A DNA stretch of 47,182 nt from Terfezia claveryi. Lineage: Eukaryota; Ascomycota; Pezizomycetes; Pezizales; Pezizaceae. Position numbers and translations under genes: made by a program. The notes beneath the pieces were generated by a model, which saw nothing but the letters and a program-made list of their open reading frames with translations, had not been told where the DNA came from and did no database searches. The number at the start of each line of letters is the position of its first letter. Positions within the stretch are counted from its first letter, which is position 1. Positions 18,826-28,959 of the stretch are shown in pieces. Where the stretch lies: the NCBI GenBank assembly GCA_015179025.1, contig WHUX01000316.1, forward strand, positions 1 to 47,182, written 5' to 3'.

Positions 18826-20830
18826 TTAACAAGCTCGTGGGTTAAGAATAATGATATCTTGCGTCTCTTGAACAGGTATGCCTTCAACGCCCATCTCTCT
18901 AGAATTCCCGGTAGCAGCCTTTTGAACACGGCACTTGCGCTGGCGTTTGCTAAATCGCTCTGCTACCTCCACTCCGGTTAAAGCTCTAGACCGCATTGAT
19001 CCATGAGACTTCTTGGATTGCAAAATTGGCGGTGCAGTTGATGTGACAAAAGCCTCGGGTGCCAGGTCAAGATTATCTTCTGGTCCAAAATTCGCCGGAT
19101 GTGGGACAACTGGCAATTGGTAGTTGTTAGGTATCCGAGATTGGAATTCTCTAGGAATGCCTAACTGACGCTCATGAGTAAACTAAGCTTGTAGCTGCTC
19201 TGTTACGCGCTGATGTAGTAGGGCATATCGCTCCGCATCTTCACTGTTTAGTGTTCGCTGAAATTGTTGTTGTAGACGCAGATTGTTCATTAAGAGCTCA
19301 CGTCCATTATCTTGAAGCCGGTCTACAAAGCCAGTAGATTGAGCTGAATTAATAAATGATGCTTCAGAGATGTCTGGAGTAGGAAAGTTCCAGCAAGTTG
19401 GATTAATAGCTGGTCCATCAATAAGCCAACGTGGGTGCAAGATTGTTAATGTGATTGCTGATCCTGGTATTAGCAGTAGGTTTGCTAAGATATGTCGGCA
19501 TGGAAGCAGATATCGAAATCTAATCTCACAATGACATTCAGTGGCCTGTAGTTCAGATGCCAGACCCGGAGATGCCAGACCCGGAGATACCAGAGCAGGA
19601 GGTTTATGAGCAAGCTTGAAAGCGATATACTCAGGTTCTATAAGTTCCAATGCCCAATAAGTGACTTTACCAATTAGATTTTTAAATGGTTCTTCATCAA
19701 TAAGATATGGCTTATGCATCCTGTTTTTTCCTTCTTCTGTATCTAACTTTCTTGCAAGAATATCTAGTTGTTGTACTAGTTTTGCTGTGGCTTGCTCTAA
19801 GTTCAGTTGAGGTCAAGAAACTGTTTGATAACAGGATACATAGACTCATTGCGCTGTGTAGAATTTGCTCCTAAATTGCGATACTGCCTTGTATTAGCTC
19901 TAATAAACTGTGTCTCCTTTGGGTAGATATCTCCCAAATATATTGTCGTTCTCTAGGGACTATTGCATTTAGTAACTCTTGTCAATGAATAGGAATAACC
20001 TTCAAATGAACATTTTGAATATAGATCTATACTAAAGAGCATAAGCTCTCTAGCTGTTCCTTCTTATAATGTTGGCTTGTCAGAAGATGTTTTTTGATAT
20101 TGTTGAAAATATGCCACTCTCATAGTTGATGCTGAACATTTGGCCAGACAGAAGGAAGTATTATGATTAAGCCTTTTGCTTGATCACTAAGTACAACGCT
20201 TGGACGTGGAACTTCATAGAAATAAGTTCATCCATCTATAATAGAAAGTATTAGTATTTACTAGTTCAACTTAATAAGGGGTTATAGAGTTCTTACTGCA
20301 TCAAATACAAATTGGAAATCTATTGAGCTTTCACTATGAATAAATGAAAGAGCTAAGCAAAATGTCTTTCTAGTATTTGTAATTCTAATGATGTTGAATA
20401 AAGGCATATTGAGAGAATTCATAGTAAAGGTTGCATCTATTTCCACAATAAAGTTTGATGCAAATCTCCTAGCAAGATTTATCTGGTGCGGGCTTGTGAA
20501 GAAGATTTGCAAAAGACGGCATGTAGTAATACTACCTGTTGTAGAATCACTAGTTAATGCATATCTAGTACGAGTATGAAAGCCAGGCTTGTCTAAAACT
20601 TCTAGGAGATTACAAATCCTATCATCTGTAGTCAAAAACTGTATTGCTGAGGACCTTTGTATATTATAGAAGCCGTTAAGGGATATTTCTAGGCCCTGTC
20701 GATGTAAAAGCTGAGTAGATTGGTTATATGAAAGCCCAGCCTCACGATGAATAGCTGCCTGGCTTCGAGCTTCCATAAACTCCTTATACTAGTATTGGTA
20801 AATCAGATAAGTAAATAGGTTTGAAACCAT
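18826..20830 (-). pseudogene. MULE transposase, catalytic and SWIM part
   Basis: The minus strand reads MEARSQAAIHREAGLSYNQS from 20776, then the MULE catalytic block (VEIDATFTMNSLNMPLFNII, 20430-20360). An intron at 20236-20296 (GTAAGA donor, TACTAATA branch, TATAG end) follows, then the second acidic region (PSVVLSDQAKGL, WHIFNNIKKHL). A SWIM zinc finger follows (CHC, then PCRHILANL, about 19545-19480), and a charged tail ends at 18826. Several stops (for example near 19182) and AT-rich decay from 20235 to 19720 make it inactive. The N-terminal part lies across the nested element at 22820-23343. The transposase would cut at the MULE terminal repeats. Confidence 0.88.
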
Positions 20831-21214
20831 CTCATGTGTATATATGTTCTGGTCCATTCCGGGATCCGGTCCATACCGGTATGGCCCGGTCCATACCGGT
20901 ATGGACTGGATATCGCAACGGACCAGGCCGTTATGGTATGGCTTGATATCGCAATGGACCAGGCCATTACGGGATTAAATTGTTCAATGTCACGGATAGC
21001 AACAAGGATTTACCACAATCACAGCAGCCACAGTGGCCACAGCGACATTAAAATTACTAAATAGGGACATATCCGATATGAAGGTAATTTTGTAGCAACA
21101 TTTGGTCAAAGAACATCGGAGATAACATAAAATGACCTATCATAGAAATACTCAGTAGAGGTATACCCGAAATGAAGGTTATTATGTGGCGACCTAAGAA
21201 GTAGTGTGATGGCG

Positions 21215-22140
21215 CTAAAACTAATATCCTATGCACTCCAACGGGAGCTATGAGGAGCCAACGGAAGCCCGTGGATCAAGGAGAGGCAATTAATCGCAAT
21301 CCCAGCAAGAACTAAATACATAAACGGAGCGGGCCCCTCTGTCATTAACGGACTGCGAGGACTTGGGAGCCTGACTGAGCCTCACCCGAGGCAGAACTGG
21401 AAGACTGAACAAAGAATAATAATGAATTTTTTTAAAAAAAAAAATCGTATAAATGGGACCGTAGAACTGAAATTAAAGCTGAGCTCAGATGAGCTCCATA
21501 TAACCCGAGTAGGCCTCCGTGGCCTCGTATCTATCCTCCCCCTCCTCTCTCCAGTCTGGCAGGTCTAGCTCCTCCCAGCTACCCCTGCCCCCTAGCAGGT
21601 CACTGCGGATTCGGTTGAAGCGTGGGCATTTGAAGACTATGTGCTCTCCAGTTTCGGTGGATGGCCGCATGGGCACTCTGCTGATTCCGATTTGCCGATG
21701 TGGTGTAACCAGCTTCGTTGGGGGCCTCTTTCCGTGCGTAGCCATGTGTAGGCTGATAGGGCCTGCCGATTCCACTCCGTTCTCCTCAACCCAAACCCTG
21801 CTTTGGTCCTTGCTTCTTTCCGACTGGCTTTGGAGGTTGCGCGGAGTCCTCCTTCCGTAATCGTATGTTCTTTCCCTACGAATTCGCCTAGGTGTGACTG
21901 TAGGCTTGCTGATCGGTCTGCCTTCTCGTTGCCTGGGATGCCTAGGTGGCCTCTGACCCATGATATCTGAAGGTCCCTGTGCTGATGGCGCTCGGAGTAT
22001 AGTGAACTGGAGTAACTCGTTTTGCCTTTTGACATAAGTGTCTTTCTTAGCGACCGCTCCAGGGATCGAGACTCCTTTTTTTCTATAACCTTTAATATGA
22101 CTATGATCTTTGCCCGAGTAGTGATCGTTGCCAAATCAGG
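21215..22140 (-). mobile_element. 5'-truncated LINE fragment with RNase H end of ORF2
   Basis: The minus strand at 22134-21640 reads the end of RNase H (SWVRGHLGIPGNEKADRSA) and, after a frameshift, a C-X-C...H...C zinc segment (CPCGHP; IVFKCPRF). It ends YEATEAYSGYMELI at 21485. The 3' untranslated part to about 21215 matches the plus-strand copy at 26247 (GGCTCCTCATAGC; TGCATAGGA). The order RNase H plus zinc segment is known from fungal Tad-type and I-type LINEs. No clear target duplication was found. Confidence 0.8.
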
Positions 22141-22176
22141 GTGACCACATCGTCGTCAACCTCAGTTACCTTGTAT

Positions 22177-22330
22177 GCTAATTTGCTCGCTCGATTCTAG
22201 GCTGATTTCCTCGCTCAATTCTATGCCAGTGGTAATTTCCTTGCTTAATTCTCTGCTGATTTCCTCTCTCAATTCTAGGCTGATTTGCTCGCTCGATTCT
22301 AGGCTGATTTGCTTGCTCAATTCTAGCGGA
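22177..22330. repeat. Short tandem repeat around CTCGATTCTAGGCTGATTT
   Basis: About six imperfect units containing TTGCTCGCTCGATTCTAGG and CTGATTTCC follow each other, in the right part of the nested element. No coding sense is seen. Confidence 0.8.
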
Positions 22331-22819
22331 TATCCAGGCTAATATGGATAGTAAATTGCAGGCTCATATGGACGGCGAATCTAGGATTCTAGGGACGCAG
22401 ATGTGAAGGCTGGTACAGATGGGGGTTTTGGGGTGCAGTGTGTTAGATAGCCTTATTAGATAATCATGAGAATAAAATGGATTATTTCAAAATGCATATA
22501 ATGCAGGTGAACTACAAGAACAAGTGCGGCTATGCTGGGAGACCATTTGTGTTGGAGTTTGGAATGGGATGGTGACTGCGTAGAGGGTAGAGGTTAAGGT
22601 AGACATGAATCTAGGAATATAGCATCAAATGATTTATGTTGGTTAGGCCAAATGCGTAAGGAAATATAAGAAGATATGAATATTTATGCCATTCCGGAAT
22701 GGCCTGGGTAATCTCGCAATCTCGCAACGGCCCGGTCCATACCGGTATGGCCCGGGCAATTCTGGAACGGCCCGGTCCATACCGGTATGGCCTGGAATCC
22801 CGGAACGGACCAGAACATA

Positions 22820-23343
22820 TATATGGTTATTGTCTTGTATTGGAACTACCAGCACCCACTGTCGATCTGGAGATCTTGGTTGAATCAAGTTGTAAGACAC
22901 TAACACCGCCCATTTATACTCTTTTGCTTGAGTCTACTCTCATTAGTACATATCATTACAATTAATTCATGGTGTTTTTTTACCTTTGTCCTTCACTGCC
23001 TTAATGGTCGCCCATCAAGCTCTTGATCTGGATTATGTAGTTGGATGTCTTGTAAATCCCAATAATTTCGGCGCTGCCCATGATGAATACAAGCATAACG
23101 AACCCGACCCATAGTAATAGAACCTGCAGTTTTTACTACTGCAAATCCCATAACAAATGCATAGTCCTGAAGACGAACGAATGCTGTATCTGGGTTGTCA
23201 AAGATTTCTCCAGATGTTGGTGCCTGACAATGAGAAACAGTGATAGAATTGACTGCAGATTGAACTGCCAGAATAAGAGCAGGATCAAGCCGTGGGTGTG
23301 GAGCCCAGGCCGGAAGTTCTGACACCATGGCCTGATGAGCCAT
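22820..23343 (-). pseudogene. MULE transposase, FAR1-type DNA-binding N-terminus
   Basis: From the ATG at 23343 the minus strand gives a frame with AFVRLQDYAFVMGFAVV and RVRYACIHHGQRR, which fits the FAR1/WRKY-GCM1 type zinc domain that precedes many MULE transposases. After a likely intron near 22985-22910, the segment QWVLVVPIQDNNH gives the W...H.H end of that domain. The gene is then interrupted by the element at 20846-22816 and continues at 20830. It is a 5' part of a pseudogene. Confidence 0.72.
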
Positions 23344-23589
23344 CGAGAGAGGTCCTAGTATTGTTGTTCTCAGTATGTTTGTTGTTGTCAGAGTGTTGTA
23401 GTGGTCAGAGTGCCGTGTTATGATGAAGCGTTATGTGTATGAAGCGTTGGTGTAGTACGGTCAGCCCTAGCTAGCCTGCATTACTTGTTGCATAGCGCGC
23501 ACCAGCCACTGGCTAGTGCCGGTGGGTTTGGCCTGCCCGGAAGCATCCCGGAGAAGAATGTTACATGCCAAGAGGAGGGTAAACTAGCC

Positions 23590-23782
23590 CAAATAGGAAA
23601 TATATGGATGACTAAGCCAACTTTCGACAATGACTTTTATATACATGATCCTTAAATTCTGCAGTCCCATATTGGCATCCATCTCTATAAGCACGCATAG
23701 TACGTTGAGTCTTTTGATAAAAGCGCCAGATAGTTACCTCTGAAACTGAACTTAATGACAACGGAATAGTATCTCGCAAGCC
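23590..23782 (-). pseudogene. DDE transposase, C-terminal part (after the LINE)
   Basis: From 23782 the minus strand reads GLRDTIPLSLSSVSEVTIWR and continues through RTMRAYRDGC, directly continuing the frame that stops at the LINE target site at 25696. The two parts belong to one transposase gene. The far 3' end lies beyond the MULE insertion (18711-18507) and is not readable. Confidence 0.72.
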
Positions 23783-25695
23783 TTTTTTTTTTTTTTTTAA
23801 AGTCTGTACTCGTATTCAACGTAATGTCATGACGAGGTCCCGAAGCCTCCCCTCTAAAGGTTCGACCTAAGCTTTCGGTACCAAAAGCAAAGAGTACGTA
23901 CATTTGTAACCCACCAACGTAAAGAAACTGTATATCACTCGACTTACCAACCTGAACTCGAATCCGAACCCCAGTCCAGTGCTACTTCCTCCCTCACCCG
24001 ACCTCTCTCAAAATCATATACTTCAACCGGGAGCCATCTTTCTCTCGAACTCATTCTAGTATGGCCCGCCTGCACATGAAAAGAGACCGGCTTTGCCAGG
24101 AAAACAACCACTGAGCTTGTAGTTTTGTTGAATCTCCTGCTTCCCCCAGGAGCCACCTTGCTCCAATAATTTATTCCTGTTCGCTTCAATCCTTTATTGT
24201 GTCCACCATGGGTCTATGGCATGGGATGCTGTGAACTACAAAGGCTTTCATGACGACATACTCCTTGTCGGCCACTTTGTAGGTTCTTTTGTGTTTGGTG
24301 ACTTGAGGTTTGGTCACCAGAGGAGCTACTTGACATACAGTAGCCTGTTTTTTGGTTACTGGTGGTGTAACCGGAGCCACGTCCTTCCACCTTTCTCTCC
24401 CTTCCTCCTGGACTTCCACCTTTTGTTCAGGTTTTACGTCCAACATCACCATGTCTTCTTCTATTTTTGCCGGAGGTATGTCCTCCAGCGCCTTCCTGTC
24501 CTTGGCCCCCTCCTTCTTCTTCCTCTGCTTCTTCTTCATAGCTACCTCCAGCTCCCCTACCACCTTCTTTTTCTTCTGCTGTTGGGCAAGAGCTTTCTCG
24601 ACCCCTAGTTTAACCTATTCCTCCAATACCTCTTCCCAGATTTTATCTCTTTGAGATTCGGCCTCAAAACCAAACTCCTCTGCCCCTCTATATCTCTTCT
24701 TCCAAAATTCTGCCTCCTCCAGGAAAGTCAATATACCCCCAGATTCCTCAACGAATCATTCCTTTGGTATATTTTTCTCCCTACCCAAGTTCCCTTCCAG
24801 CTCCAGAATAGTTTTCCGCAGCTCCTCCTTCTCTGCTTCCAACTGAGCCATCCGTTTCTTCAAATCTTTCCCCTGTTCCTCGGCAGTAGCTTATTTAGCT
24901 CTTAAATCTTCCTGCTCCTTCTTCGCTGCTCTTCTCTCACCCAACACCCCCAGCTCCACCATAAAGAGGTCCTCATCTGTACATCCAGGCTTCTTAGTGC
25001 CGGTTAGTATCGTATAGAGTCTTTCTAGGTCACCTCTATCAGGGGTATTCCATAGTTACTCCATCGCAGCCCTCCTTGCCTGATCCTCATCTGTTTCCAT
25101 TCCTTCCTCTAACACCAACTCTACACTCCCTTCTTCTTCCTTCATCGCCTCAAGTTCTCGCATCTTCTCCGTGAGGGTCCTCAGATCCTCCGAAAACATC
25201 AAAGCCTCTTTTTTCCGAGCTACTGGGGTGTCGGCAGGTGTCAGCAGTTGTGTTGGCTCTGGTGTCTTATGTTTCGGTGAAGCATTCGATAGGCCGGGTG
25301 TTCCCAGCTGGTGTTGTGATCCGCCTGCCTTCCGGCCTTTGCCCTTCCCCGATTTCGGCATTGTCACTGCCCTTAGATCTGCTATTCTGATAGCTGGCGT
25401 TGCAACGTGCCGCTCTAGTTAGTACCGTTCAAATTAGAACCTCAAGTGTAACCAATTGCGAGGAGCCAAAGGTTGCAGGTGAAAAATCCTTGACCGAAGT
25501 CGCCCAGTCAAGCTCAACAGCGATGGAAACTTGATCTCGTAGGGGATTTTGTAGTTCTCAGGTATTTCTGGCAAAAATCAGATGTTCTTGCTCAGCTCCT
25601 CCTTCTCTATCGGTTGCTGTAAATTCCGACGTCGGAAACTTGAGATTGACCAAGTGGGCTCGTCCTGCATGGTATTATCGTCTACTCTGGAGGTG
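23783..25695 (-). mobile_element. LINE derivative carrying ORF1, with target duplication
   Basis: The minus-strand copy ends in an A run (plus-strand T run at 23783-23800) and is flanked by ATCTCGCAAGCC at 23771-23782 and 25696-25707. It has a 5' untranslated part and ORF1 but no reverse transcriptase, so it is a deleted, non-autonomous copy. It interrupts the DDE transposase gene. Confidence 0.88.
23944..25367 (-). pseudogene. LINE ORF1 (coiled-coil, RNA-binding type)
   Basis: From the ATG at 25367 (MTMPKSGKGKGRKAGG) one frame of 393 codons runs to 24186. It has a basic start, long Glu/Lys-rich coiled-coil stretches (LTEKMRELEAMKEEE) and a Lys-rich part (KKKQRKKKEGAKD), interrupted by a few stops (TAG/TAA at Gln- or Trp-like places). 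A second frame 24189-23944 (SRRFNKTTSSVVVFLAKPV, VEVYDFERGR) resembles the C-terminal nucleic-acid-binding part of fungal LINE ORF1 proteins. Together they fit a Tad-type ORF1. No reverse transcriptase follows. Confidence 0.65.
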
Positions 25696-26219
25696 ATCTC
25701 GCAAGCCTTACAATGAGTACTCACAATTTTCTCGTGCATGTCTTTTAGCTGCAGCCCAAAAAAACTCAATAAAATTGAGCTCACAATGGAACTTAGAAAA
25801 CAGAGCTAAATGACCACGAGCTTCAATGCCTTCTTGTATTGAACTTTTCTGTACCTGAAAATCAGGTTCTAGTCGTAAACATTGTCTTGCACAACATTTT
25901 TGACTTGTAGAGTCCTTACAAGCTGGCTTGCAATCAAGTCTCATACCAGGTATCCATAACTCTCATTCCATTAATATTTGTAGATCCTGACTCTTGCATT
26001 ACAGAGACCTTTAACTGTATAAAAGCTTTTTCTTCCATCGCTAACTCTTCATCGAGCGCCTCTAACTAATCTTCTTCTATATTCTCTTGAACCTCTAACA
26101 CATCTTCTTCCAAATCTTCTAGTTCAAGAAGCTTAAGCTCTGTATGATTTTCTCGTTGTCGGGCGATTTGACTTGCTAGAGTTGCAGCCCGACAAGCTGT
26201 TTTTTGTTTGGTAGGCATC
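25696..26219 (-). pseudogene. DDE transposase, middle part with third catalytic residue
   Basis: From the codon ATG at 26219 (MPTKQKTACRAATLASQIA) the minus strand runs through a Glu-rich helix. After a deletion or frameshift near 25945 comes QPDF-like LRLEPDFQVQK, RGHLALFSKFHCELNFIEFF and WAAAKRHARENCEYSL. The N-X-I-E-X-X-W pattern is the third catalytic position of Tc1/mariner-type DDE enzymes. It stops at the LINE target site (25709) and resumes at 23782. A Gln/Pro-rich upstream exon lies at about 26690-26800, with an intron between that took another LINE (26247-26630). The N-terminal catalytic region seems deleted. Confidence 0.72.
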
Positions 26220-26246
26220 TGTATACACTAGTTAACTTCATGTGAA

Positions 26247-26630
26247 TGAGGCCACGGAGGCCTATTTCAGGCTGCTATTCTGGGAGCTCACATAGATGCT
26301 GGGAGTCAGCATAGTTACGAGATAAAGATTTACGAGTCCCCTTTGTTCCAGTCTGCGAGTTAGTCTAGTTCAGCTCACCTTGTTTCTGCGTTTGTCATTT
26401 CTTTAAAAGTTCGGAGTTTTGAAGCCCAGTCAAGCTCTCGGGTCATCGGCTAGTCCGTTAATGACAGCATGGGGCCTCATCCAATAGTTTATATATTTAT
26501 CTTACTCTGCGTAGGTCTGGCAGATTAACTTGACTCACCCTTGAATCCACCAGATTTCCACGTGGCTCCTCATAGCCCCCCAATCGGGGCTGCATAGGAG
26601 TATTAAATATTTAAAAAAAAAAAAAAAAAA
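26247..26630 (+). mobile_element. LINE 3' fragment with poly-A, plus strand
   Basis: It begins within the last codons of ORF2 (GAGGCCACGGAGGCCTA, as at 21510 inverted) and contains the 3' untranslated part. It ends TGCATAGGAGTATTAAATAT plus about 20 A. A 13-bp duplication AACTTCATGTGAA flanks it (26234-26246, 26631-26643). It lies in the probable intron of the DDE transposase gene. Confidence 0.9.
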
Positions 26631-26866
26631 AACTTCATGTGAAAATAGACAGCAGCAGATAATTAATTACCTTCAGGTAGATGATACTTAGGCTGCCAAG
26701 TTGTAGATTCAGGTGTTGGATTTGCTTGAGGTCTGGGAAGTTGAGGTTGCTGGGCTGGTTGTTGGGTGAGCGGTTGTTGGCCGGGGCACATAGGCTAGAT
26801 AACCTTATTTGTGTGCTGACTAAGCACACAGAATGTTACAATAGGTTGGCTACAAAGGGCCGGCAC

Positions 26867-27156
26867 CATTGCCTCAGGTGCCGAGGACTTACTTAGCAAC
26901 CAGCTAGAAGATGGCGCTGATAAGCCATGGTCCAGATGTAGTGCCTCAGGTACCGAGGATTTACTTAGCAACAAGCTAGGAGATGGGCGCTGATAAGCCA
27001 TGGATACCCCTTAGCAACCAGCTAGGAGATGGGCGCTGATAAGCCATGGATACCCCTTAGCAACCAGCTAGGAGATGGACACTGATAAGCCATGGCCCAG
27101 ACGTAGTGCCTCTGGTGCTGAGGATTTACTTAGAAACAAGCTAGAAGATGGGCGCT
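26867..27156. repeat. Minisatellite array, second segment
   Basis: It resumes directly after the DDE transposon with GCCTCAGGTGCCGAGGACTT and has several 46-bp units. It is cut at AGATGGGCGCT by the LINE at 27157. Confidence 0.88.
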
Positions 27157-28362
27157 TTTTTTTTTTTTTTTAAATACTCGTTACTCCTATTCGGTCCCAG
27201 TAAGGGGAACATGAGGAGCCACCCGGAAACCCAGGTGGATTCAGGACGGGGCAAGTTAATCTGCCACGTCCGGCGAACGAAAAGCAAGTAGTAACGTACA
27301 AAATAAGATAGTGTAAGAAAAGCGAAGCCCCCATGCTGTCATTAACCGGCACGTGGCCAGATGACCCCGGGAGGCCTGACTGGGGCCCGCTGAATGTAGC
27401 AAGAGATTGTCTCGATAAACTGGACCAAAGTGAAAGAAAGTGTAAAAGAGAATAGTGTAGAGAGCTACGTGTAATAAGAAATTGTAAAAAAGGGGGAATC
27501 GTGTAAAGAGGTGTAAGGAAACTGTCCTTGATATCCTTCCATGAACTCGACCAGGGTGCCCATGACCCTGTGGATTAATGTGCTACCAGCCAGCGAAGGC
27601 CAGCCCATCCTAGCGTGGATGGATATTCTAAATTCCCCGTCCTCTTCCCGCCATTTCCTTATAGAAGCTAAAGAAGGCTTCCACCGCGTCCCAATCCTCA
27701 TCGTCCTCCTCTTGAATCTATATGGGGCGGTCTAGATCCTCCCAGTCCTTTATGCTTCCTAGGACCTGTCTCTGATTATGGAACTGGGGGCAGACAAAGG
27801 CGAGGTGATGGCCATTCTGTGTATGATGTCCGCAGGGGCAATCGCTTGAATTGGTTTTGCCTAAGCGGGAAAGCCATGACCTTTGGGGTCCTTTGTCTGT
27901 TCTGCACCAAGTATAGGCGGACAGTGCGTGTCGATTCCATTCAGACCTCCGTATTCCGAAGCCAGGCTTGGTGCGAGCTTCTGCCCTTCTAGCCTTGGAT
28001 AGTTGTCTGATGCCTCCCTCTGTAATGAGTGGGTCCTCTCCCCTGAACTGTCCGAGAGCCGAGGCGAAGGCGGCTAGCTTGTCGGCTTCCTCATTTTCTC
28101 TGATACCGATATGAGGACGATGCCAGGAGATGGCTGTGTCATTATGGTTGTTGTGGCGTTCGGTTATCAGTGCTACGAGATTCGACTCTATCCCGCTTCT
28201 AGGTGGCTGGATTCCGAGGGAAAGATTGACTATGAAGGAGATGGCGGCTGCAGAATCGGATAGAAGATGGATTAGTCCTTATGAGCTTGGAGAGCGAGTA
28301 CCATGGCCTGGCGTTCTGCATCTGCAACTGTGGATTCTGACCCGAGGTAGGAGTAACCTGGG
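27157..28362 (-). mobile_element. LINE 3' part with ORF2 RNase H, inserted in the minisatellite
   Basis: The minus-strand copy ends GGAGTAACGAGTATTTAAAA plus A run (27157-27172) and is flanked by AGATGGGCGCT (27146-27156 and 28363-28373). The minus strand at 28360-27730 encodes the end of ORF2: an RNase H relic (HIGIRENEEADKLA), ITEGGIRQLSKARRAEARTK, and a zinc segment (CPCGHHTQNGHHLAFVCPQ). Transition-type stops and small shifts are present. The 3' untranslated part contains GAGGAGCCACCCGGAAACCC, shared by the other LINE tails. Confidence 0.9.
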
Positions 28363-28658
28363 AGATGGGCGCTGATAAGCCATGGATACCAGCTAGGAGA
28401 TAGGCACTGATAAGCCATGGATACCCCTTAGCAACCAGCTAGGAGATGGACACTGATAAGCCATGGCCCAGACGTAGTCGAGGACTTACTAAGCAGCCAG
28501 CTAGGAGATGGGCGCTGATAAGCCATGGATACCCCTTAGCAACCAGCTAGGAGATGGGCGCTGATAAGCCATGGATACCCCTTAGCAACCAGCTAGGAGA
28601 TGGGCGCTGATAAGCCATGGATACCCCTTAGCAACCAGCTAGGAGATGGACACTGATA
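28363..28658. repeat. Minisatellite array, third segment with regular 46-bp units
   Basis: CTAGGAGATG recurs at 28501, 28547, 28593 and 28639, a strict 46-bp period. The array is cut at ACACTGATA (28650-28658), which is duplicated on the far side of the 8.8-kb element. Confidence 0.93.
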
Positions 28659-28727
28659 TAGTCTCATGCCAAGACTCTAGTCGATCGCATAGCTTCGCAT
28701 TTGCTGAGAAGAGTCTTGATTCTTTAA
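28659..28727 (+). repeat. Left terminal inverted repeat of the helicase element
   Basis: It matches the complement of 37405-37473 at 64 of 69 positions. Confidence 0.95.
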
Positions 28728-28959
28728 ACAAGTAGCCCGATAATTAGCCGTTGCCGTCAACAACAATCTTTGAAGCTCCGTTGCCAGGAAAACATCGTCG
28801 ACGTCAACGCTACTTGCGACAAGCGACCTAGCCTCGACCTTAACTCTGTTGTGATTTGTACTGATTTGTAGTGAGATAGAGAATAAATCACACCACTTGA
28901 ATCTTTTATTTATATTGGACTCATAAACACCTTGACACCTTGTGTACTTAACACATAAA

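Larger units (their letters stand above)
20846..22816. mobile_element. Palindrome-ended hAT-like element inside the MULE
   Basis: The ends GTTCTGGTCC and GGACCAGAAC are inverted repeats, flanked by GTATATAT and ATATATAT (7 of 8 bases alike, an 8-bp duplication). The 14-bp palindrome CCATACCGGTATGG occurs twice near each end (20871, 20891, 22737, 22777). It has no transposase of its own; it carries a LINE fragment and a minisatellite. It splits the MULE gene between its FAR1 and catalytic parts. Confidence 0.72.
18712..23549 (-). mobile_element. Mutator-like element (MULE), 4.8 kb
   Basis: Terminal inverted repeats of about 66 bp start GGGATGCTTCCGGGCAGGCC at 18713 and, inverted, at 23549; the arms run to about 18779 and from 23484. 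A 9-bp duplication GGAGAAGAA flanks it (18703-18711 and 23550-23558), with one ambiguous base at the left border. Nine bases is the usual Mutator duplication. The interior is one minus-strand transposase gene split by an inserted hAT-like element (20846-22816). Confidence 0.9.
18491..26866 (-). mobile_element. DDE transposon (Tc1/mariner-like) with nested insertions
   Basis: The ends are exact 16-bp inverted repeats: GTGCCGGCCCTTTGTA at 18491-18506 and its complement at 26851-26866. It sits in the minisatellite, which breaks off at GACGTA on the left and resumes at TTGCCTCAGG on the right. The duplication is short (TA-like) and not exact. Removing the Mutator-like element (18712-23549) and two LINEs (23783-25695, 26247-26630) leaves about 1.2 kb carrying a DDE transposase relic on the minus strand. 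Confidence 0.75.

Noticed and set aside
21424..21452. T run and A run near 21430 as the LINE poly-A tail
   Set aside because: The 3' untranslated match to other copies continues beyond it to about 21215, so it is internal.
24216..24654. Plus-strand hydrophobic frames (Phe/Leu/Ser rich) as a membrane protein
   Set aside because: They are the complement of the Lys/Glu-rich LINE ORF1 on the minus strand.
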